Below, one piece after another: positions 59,340-64,000 of a stretch of DNA of 64,000 bases; the first letter of the stretch is position 1, and every line of letters begins with the position of its first letter. The stretch is taken from NCBI GenBank assembly GCA_958418815.1, contig CATZGB010000009.1, positions 1-64,000 on the forward strand, read 5' to 3'. Source of the stretch: an uncultured Bacteroidales bacterium. GTDB lineage: Bacteria > Bacteroidota > Bacteroidia > Bacteroidales > Muribaculaceae. Under the pieces are notes generated by a model. It ran no database searches, was not told the origin of the DNA, and was given only the letters and a program-made list of their open reading frames with translations. Made by a program: the position numbers and the translations under genes.

Positions 59340-62300
59340 TTATTTTACCACTGTCTTAAGGATGTGCCCTGCGGCCTTGACGATGTAGACCCCGGGGGCC
59401 AACGCGATGGTCTCTCCGGCCACGGCGGTTCCTGAGCGCAGCGCCAGTCCGGCCATGTCGTAGACAGTGTAATCGCATTCCGACCCGAAGAGCAGGCCGC
59501 CTGCGACAGCTCTCACCTCGGGGGTTGCAGCCCCTTCGACAGCCATCACCGAGGATGTCCCTGTAAGGACAAGGGGCACTTCACGGCTGAGGTCGCCAAG
59601 CTTGGCCGTCAGGACATACTCTCCGATGGCTCCCGCGACAGGGGTCACATTGTCACCGTCGAAGCTGAACGCTTTGCTGTCGCCGCTCCATTCGACCCCG
59701 TTAGACACGCGGAACGCCTTGGAGACCTGTCCCATATGGTCGTCAGAGTCCAGGAATACCGTGGAGGCGTAAATACGCGCGTAGTCATCATCGGCGAATC
59801 CCGACAGCATCGGAAGCATGTCGTCACTGCGTGACCAGCCTTCGCCGAAGTCTGTTGCGGCAAGCTCAGATGTCAGCAGCGCGCCATCCTCAGCCTCAAG
59901 GTCGTGGATGACCTGGCGGTCGTAATATGCCGCGTCAAAAGAGGTCTTGTTGCTTCGGCCTACGAAGACACCGATATTGGCAGGGGCCTCAATCGTGCTG
60001 ACCACGCGTCCGGCCTGGTAGACACGCGTGAGCGTGGTGGTTTTGGATGAGAGGTCATAACTGCCGACTATTCCACCGGCATTCTTCTCCGCCGTCACGG
60101 TGCCCATATTGTAGGCATCGGTCACAATGGGGTCGCCACGTCCGACGATACCGCCGGCACCTGCCGTCGTGGAGCCGAGCGAGCTTTTGGTGTTGCTCAC
60201 ATTGCCCAGGTTGAACGACCTCTCGACCACCGGCTGCGAGCCACGGCCGATAATGCCTCCGGCGGTGGAGCTGGTAGCGGTCACATTTCCGGCGTTGTAA
60301 CTGTCAGACACCGTCATGTTGGTGTAAGCGTAACCCAATATGCCCGCGATTTCCGTGCCGCCGTTTACCTCACCGAGGTTACGGGAGCCTGTGATGGCGC
60401 TTTCTTTGCTGGCATATCCGGCGACACCACCCACATCGGTGGTGCCGGTGACCTTACCGGCGTTAACACCTCCGTCAATGACGGTGTTCACCATATTGCC
60501 GACGATACCGCCGGTCTTGGTGGTGCCGGTGACAGCGCCATTGTTGCGCACATCCACAATACGTATCTCCGCGCCGTTGGCATATCCCACGACACCTCCG
60601 GTCTGTGATTTGCCGGTGATGCCACTGTTGTTGACACACTCCTGCACCAAGGCCGAGCCTGTGGCCTGTCCTACAAGGCCGCCAAGGTTGGAGGTTGAAG
60701 CCGACGACAGCACCTCACCATTGTTCACGCAATTCTGCAGCGTGCCGGCGAGAATGCCGACCAACGCGCCGACACTGCCCTTGCCGCTGATTGAGGAACC
60801 GCCGCCGATGGCAAGATTCTTGACCACACCGGAGGCGCCTACACGTCCGAAAAGTCCGACTCCGTCGACAGTCTCCTCGACATATATGTTGTCAATCATC
60901 CGGCCTCCGCCGTCAAAGATTCCGTTGAACTCGACAAGGCCGTTGCCGGCGATCGGCGTGAACTGCGCGCCATCCATGTCTATGTCGGCGGTCATCAGGA
61001 AATGTTTCCCCGCATAATCCTGGCCGGAAGCGGCCATGTCGGCGGAAAGCTTATCGAGGTCGGCAGCCGACTCAATCAGATAGGGGCTTTCGGCAGTGCC
61101 GTCACCGTTGAATATGTCGGCCAGCGCGGCAATCGACAACGAACGGCTGCGGCCACCGCCGAGCGTGGCCGTCAGCTCATCCTTGACATAAGTATCGGTG
61201 TTTGTCACAATCAGCTTGTCTCCTGAGATGCTGAACGCCACACCATCCTTGAGCGACCACACAAGCCCTTCGGCCACCGCGAGGGTCGCGTCAGCGGCAA
61301 GCTGCTCACATCCCATCCCGTCGGCAAACCATACTGGCATGGAAGCCAGGCGCGAGGCCTCCTCGTCGGCAAACATCGCCAATCGGGGATAACGCCCGTC
61401 GGCTGCCAGCCATTTCCCCTCCATATCTGCCACGGGGAGCGTGGCGACGGTCAGGGAGGCGGTAGGAAGCGCCGTAACTCCGTCAAACGGCGTGCCCGAC
61501 ATTACTATCTGGCTGTCATAATACACATTTTCAAACGTGCCGCCGGCATCCTTGCCTATCGCGGCACCCGAGTTGTCGCGCGAGGCCAGGACCTCGATCT
61601 GCCCGAGTGACAACGCGTTGGAGACCACGCCGCCCGCCTTGCTGTCAGTGACGATTCCAGCCACCTCAGAGCCTGCAGACAACCGGCCCGTGTTGATCAC
61701 ATTCTTGACTGTCCCTTTGTTGAGACACACAATGCCGCCGACGGTCTTGGAACCTGAAGGGCCTCCCGCCACATCACCATTGTTCTGGCAGTTCTCCACC
61801 AGGCCCTCGTTGTGATACACGATTCCGGCCATGGCGCCACCATTTCCGGTGGCCGAGAGCCGTCCCTCGTTGTAGCAATCGATTATGCGGCTGTCGCCAT
61901 AAGCCACATACGCTATGCCGGCCGAGAAACCGGTGGTTGTCGGGATGTCGGCATAGTTGCGGCAATTCTCCACTGTGCCGTAAAGCACCGCCACGAACGG
62001 GGCGAAATTGCGGAAGATGTCAAAACGGCAGCTGCTGTCGACGGTCAGGTTCTTGACAACACCGTCGGAGTAGACCGTGCGGAAAAGCCCGACATTCATC
62101 ACACTGTTTGTCCGCGAGTCGAGGGCAAGGTTCTTTATCCGGTGGTTTCCACCGTCGAAAACCCCGTTGAACGCAAGCTCGGCCGAATTGAACGCCATCG
62201 GGACGAACGCCGTGCCGGCCATGTCTATGTCTGCGGTCATCAGGAAATGCTCGCCGGAGAAGTCAAGCCCTTGGGCATTGGTGGCGTCGGAGAGCTTCAT

Positions 62301-63851
62301 CAGGTCATTGGCGTCTGAGATGAGGTATGGCGACCCGGCGGTGCCCTCTCCCTGGAAAATCACAGGATAGACACTCACCAGCAGCCTCTTCTCACTGTTG
62401 CCCAGGTAAGCGTGGAGCTGTATGTCGACCTTCTTGTCGCCACGGGTAACCGAAATCAGGTTGCCCGACATGGTGGCCGCGGAGTTGCGGTTCATCTCCC
62501 ATTCCACATCATTGGCGGAGCTGACAGAAAAGTCAGAGGTCACCTTGATGGCGCGGTCACCGTCAGACAGGAATATAGGAGTGGCCCCGAGTATGGCCGC
62601 CTCGGTGTCGGCTGTGTTGGCCAGGCGGGGATACATGCCCTCGCTGAATACCCACACCGTATTGTCGAAACCCTCGATTCCGGCGGCGGAAGTAAGCTGC
62701 GCCGTGGTGAGGCCGTTTGACTGGCTGCAAACGCCTGTGATCTGGGAATCATACCAGGAGTTGACAATGGTGGCTCCGGTATGATTGGCCCCGACAAGCT
62801 CCACACCCTCATGGCGCGCGGTCATGGCTGTGAACATCGGCCCCATGTTGAGGCTGTTCTCGATGACCAGCTCGGAGTTGTCGGTCGACACCTGCCCGAC
62901 AAGGCCACCCACCGAAGTGGAGTAGACATTGTAGACGGTGCCCACATTGTAGCAGTCTTTTATCTTCGCGCCCTTCTCGAAAGAGTTGGTGAGCGCGCCG
63001 GATGTCCCGGTTGACGATATGTAGCCCGAGTTCCAGCAGCGCAGCATCTCACAGCCGCTCAATGTGCCGGTGATGCCGCCGCAATTGTTCGCGAGGCTGC
63101 CGGAGATGGCTCCGGTGAAATAGCAGTCATGGATGTGGGGCGAACTGTTGAGCTTTATGGTGACTCCGGTGATGCCGCCAAACTGCACGTTGTTCTGGTT
63201 TGGGGCAGTGGAGACGATGTTGACCGAACTGCCGCAACTCTCCACCTGGCCGTAGTTCTGGCCAATCACACCTCCCGCGTTGGAGGTAGATGTTATGGAG
63301 CCTGAGACGGTGCAACCCTTCACGAGTCCTTTGTTCTCACCCACGAGTCCTCCCTTGTAACTGCCGTCGAGCGACTCAAACACGCCGTTGACCACATGGC
63401 AGTTCTCGATGAGCCCTTCAGATGCCGCCGCCATGAATCCGGCGTATGAGTTGCTTGTGGTCAGGGCGGGCTGGGTCAGGGTGAGGTCTTTCACCACCCC
63501 GGCGGGGCCGACGGAGGCGAAAAGACCTACATGTTTCTTGTCGGAATTGAACTTAAGGCCTGTGATGCGATGGCCGTTGCCGTCAAATGTCCCGGCGAAC
63601 TTCTTTGGCTGGTTGGCCCCGGTATGGCCGATCATCGGGTTAGAGCTTACCGTCAGGTCGGCTTCGAGACGCAGGGTCATGCCCGCCATGTCATTACCGT
63701 CGGTGACCAGCTGGGCCAGCTCATCGAGGTCGGCAGCCTTGGTTATCAGATAAGGGGTCTCGGCGGAACCGTCACCGCCGCTGAATGTCTGCGCCAGGGC
63801 CGACAGCCCCATCATCGCGCCGGACGATAGCAAAAGCAGTATTCGTTTCAT
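59340..63851 (-). CDS. Giant secreted GLUG-repeat beta-helix protein with T9SS-like tail
   Basis: A 1503-residue secreted protein with signal peptide MKRILLLLSSGAMMGLSALA. It contains three large modules. Each opens with a similar sequence (GDGSAETPYLITKAADLDEL near 25, GEGTAGSPYLISDANDLMKL near 500, GDGTAESPYLIESAADLDKL near 930), then many GLUG-type repeats (GGLVGENKGLVKGCTVSGSI, GGVVGYANGAEIRIVDVRNN) forming a parallel beta-helix. Ig-like segments follow each module. The C-terminus ends APGVYIVKAAGHILKTVVK, a T9SS-type tail. GLUG proteins of this kind are often adhesins; no catalytic motif is visible. A gene ending 57 bases upstream may be in the same transcript. Confidence 0.88.
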   Translation of the reverse strand: MKRILLLLSSGAMMGLSALAQTFSGGDGSAETPYLITKAADLDELAQLVTDGNDMAGMTLRLEADLTVSSNPMIGHTGANQPKKFAGTFDGNGHRITGLKFNSDKKHVGLFASVGPAGVVKDLTLTQPALTTSNSYAGFMAAASEGLIENCHVVNGVFESLDGSYKGGLVGENKGLVKGCTVSGSITSTSNAGGVIGQNYGQVESCGSSVNIVSTAPNQNNVQFGGITGVTIKLNSSPHIHDCYFTGAISGSLANNCGGITGTLSGCEMLRCWNSGYISSTGTSGALTNSFEKGAKIKDCYNVGTVYNVYSTSVGGLVGQVSTDNSELVIENSLNMGPMFTAMTARHEGVELVGANHTGATIVNSWYDSQITGVCSQSNGLTTAQLTSAAGIEGFDNTVWVFSEGMYPRLANTADTEAAILGATPIFLSDGDRAIKVTSDFSVSSANDVEWEMNRNSAATMSGNLISVTRGDKKVDIQLHAYLGNSEKRLLVSVYPVIFQGEGTAGSPYLISDANDLMKLSDATNAQGLDFSGEHFLMTADIDMAGTAFVPMAFNSAELAFNGVFDGGNHRIKNLALDSRTNSVMNVGLFRTVYSDGVVKNLTVDSSCRFDIFRNFAPFVAVLYGTVENCRNYADIPTTTGFSAGIAYVAYGDSRIIDCYNEGRLSATGNGGAMAGIVYHNEGLVENCQNNGDVAGGPSGSKTVGGIVCLNKGTVKNVINTGRLSAGSEVAGIVTDSKAGGVVSNALSLGQIEVLASRDNSGAAIGKDAGGTFENVYYDSQIVMSGTPFDGVTALPTASLTVATLPVADMEGKWLAADGRYPRLAMFADEEASRLASMPVWFADGMGCEQLAADATLAVAEGLVWSLKDGVAFSISGDKLIVTNTDTYVKDELTATLGGGRSRSLSIAALADIFNGDGTAESPYLIESAADLDKLSADMAASGQDYAGKHFLMTADIDMDGAQFTPIAGNGLVEFNGIFDGGGRMIDNIYVEETVDGVGLFGRVGASGVVKNLAIGGGSSISGKGSVGALVGILAGTLQNCVNNGEVLSSASTSNLGGLVGQATGSALVQECVNNSGITGKSQTGGVVGYANGAEIRIVDVRNNGAVTGTTKTGGIVGNMVNTVIDGGVNAGKVTGTTDVGGVAGYASKESAITGSRNLGEVNGGTEIAGILGYAYTNMTVSDSYNAGNVTATSSTAGGIIGRGSQPVVERSFNLGNVSNTKSSLGSTTAGAGGIVGRGDPIVTDAYNMGTVTAEKNAGGIVGSYDLSSKTTTLTRVYQAGRVVSTIEAPANIGVFVGRSNKTSFDAAYYDRQVIHDLEAEDGALLTSELAATDFGEGWSRSDDMLPMLSGFADDDYARIYASTVFLDSDDHMGQVSKAFRVSNGVEWSGDSKAFSFDGDNVTPVAGAIGEYVLTAKLGDLSREVPLVLTGTSSVMAVEGAATPEVRAVAGGLLFGSECDYTVYDMAGLALRSGTAVAGETIALAPGVYIVKAAGHILKTVVK

Positions 63852-63908
63852 CGTATAGTGGTTTGATTGTTAATCGGCCCCCATGACTGGCAATGGAGCC
63901 TGGATTGG

Positions 63909-64000
63909 TTATCGTTTGAGGTATTTGACCGTCTCGCTGCGGGGGCCTGAGACAACATTCACGATGTAGAGGCCAGGGGCAAGAGAGCCGGTGTCGGGGA
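63909..64000 (-). CDS. C-terminal end of a further secreted protein (partial)
   Basis: The last 30 codons of a minus-strand gene cut by the window edge. It reads PDTGSLAPGLYIVNVVSGPR then SETVKYLKR, ending in TAA at 63909. The APGLYIVNV...TVKYLKR pattern matches T9SS C-terminal tails. The main domain is outside the window. Confidence 0.75.
   Translation of the reverse strand, partial: PDTGSLAPGLYIVNVVSGPRSETVKYLKR

Overview
The window looks like a chromosomal segment of a Bacteroidales gut anaerobe, most plausibly a Muribaculaceae (S24-7) member. Four things point there. Promoters carry the Bacteroidota -7 element (TAnnTTTG) with no E. coli-type boxes. Many encoded families are typical of the order (DUF4494, DUF4492-cydAB, the DUF6048/DUF6452 pair, DUF4199, the DUF5103 T9SS plug family). 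Several secreted proteins end in tails resembling type IX secretion (T9SS) sorting domains. Coding DNA is GC-rich while intergenic spacers are AT-rich. No rRNA, tRNA, CRISPR array, prophage or intact insertion sequence was found. The assignment to a family is inference.

Layout. 0.2-5.9 kb: a large secreted CBM26-like protein, a small lipoprotein, a low-complexity secreted protein and a small partner gene. 6.1-8.8 kb: a four-gene 2-oxoacid:ferredoxin oxidoreductase operon (delta-alpha-beta-gamma). 8.9-15.6 kb: a membrane protein, then a minus-strand block holA, TPR/PD40 protein, cstA, histidinol-phosphatase. 15.8-16.1 kb: a tiny orphan transcription unit. 16.2-20.6 kb: thioredoxin, an MsbA-type ABC exporter bracketed by large palindromes, and an AspT/YidE-type transporter. 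20.9-24.3 kb: a paralogue of the first CBM26-like protein. 25.8-29.3 kb: pckA and a SusE/F-like secreted protein. 30.5-38.8 kb: T9SS plug-family protein, ung, an OmpA protein, transketolase, an MFS sugar permease, yggS and DUF4494. 39-42 kb: DUF4492-cydA-cydB. 42-47 kb: a ROK protein, secreted endonuclease I, an AT-rich AAA ATPase and a small ferredoxin. 47.3-51 kb: a minus-strand run of rpiB, DUF6048, DUF6452, glycosyltransferase and DUF4199. 51-54.7 kb: DUF3737, a MalY-like lyase and a MATE exporter. 54.7-58.6 kb: TRIC channel, nth, pheS, adk, hpt. 59.3-64 kb: a giant GLUG-repeat secreted protein and the tail of another secreted protein.

Metabolically the genes fit an anaerobic, saccharolytic, fumarate-respiring type of life: ferredoxin-linked oxoacid oxidoreductase and ferredoxins, ATP-type PEP carboxykinase, pentose phosphate enzymes, a sugar permease, and cytochrome bd for scavenging oxygen. 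The surface genes suggest glycan or starch binding and nucleic-acid degradation outside the cell, but no SusC/SusD pair or amylase is present here.

The most unusual feature is a family of about 250-bp intergenic elements (five full copies and one collapsed copy) that can fold as a cloverleaf: a long closing stem around three hairpin arms. One copy has a compensatory base-pair change in the stem, and 44-bp tandem units follow the copies. Other unusual features are a perfect 74-bp palindrome and a related inverted repeat of about 280 bp on the two sides of the ABC exporter gene, and promoters with poly-G tracts at a fixed distance upstream of the -7 element.
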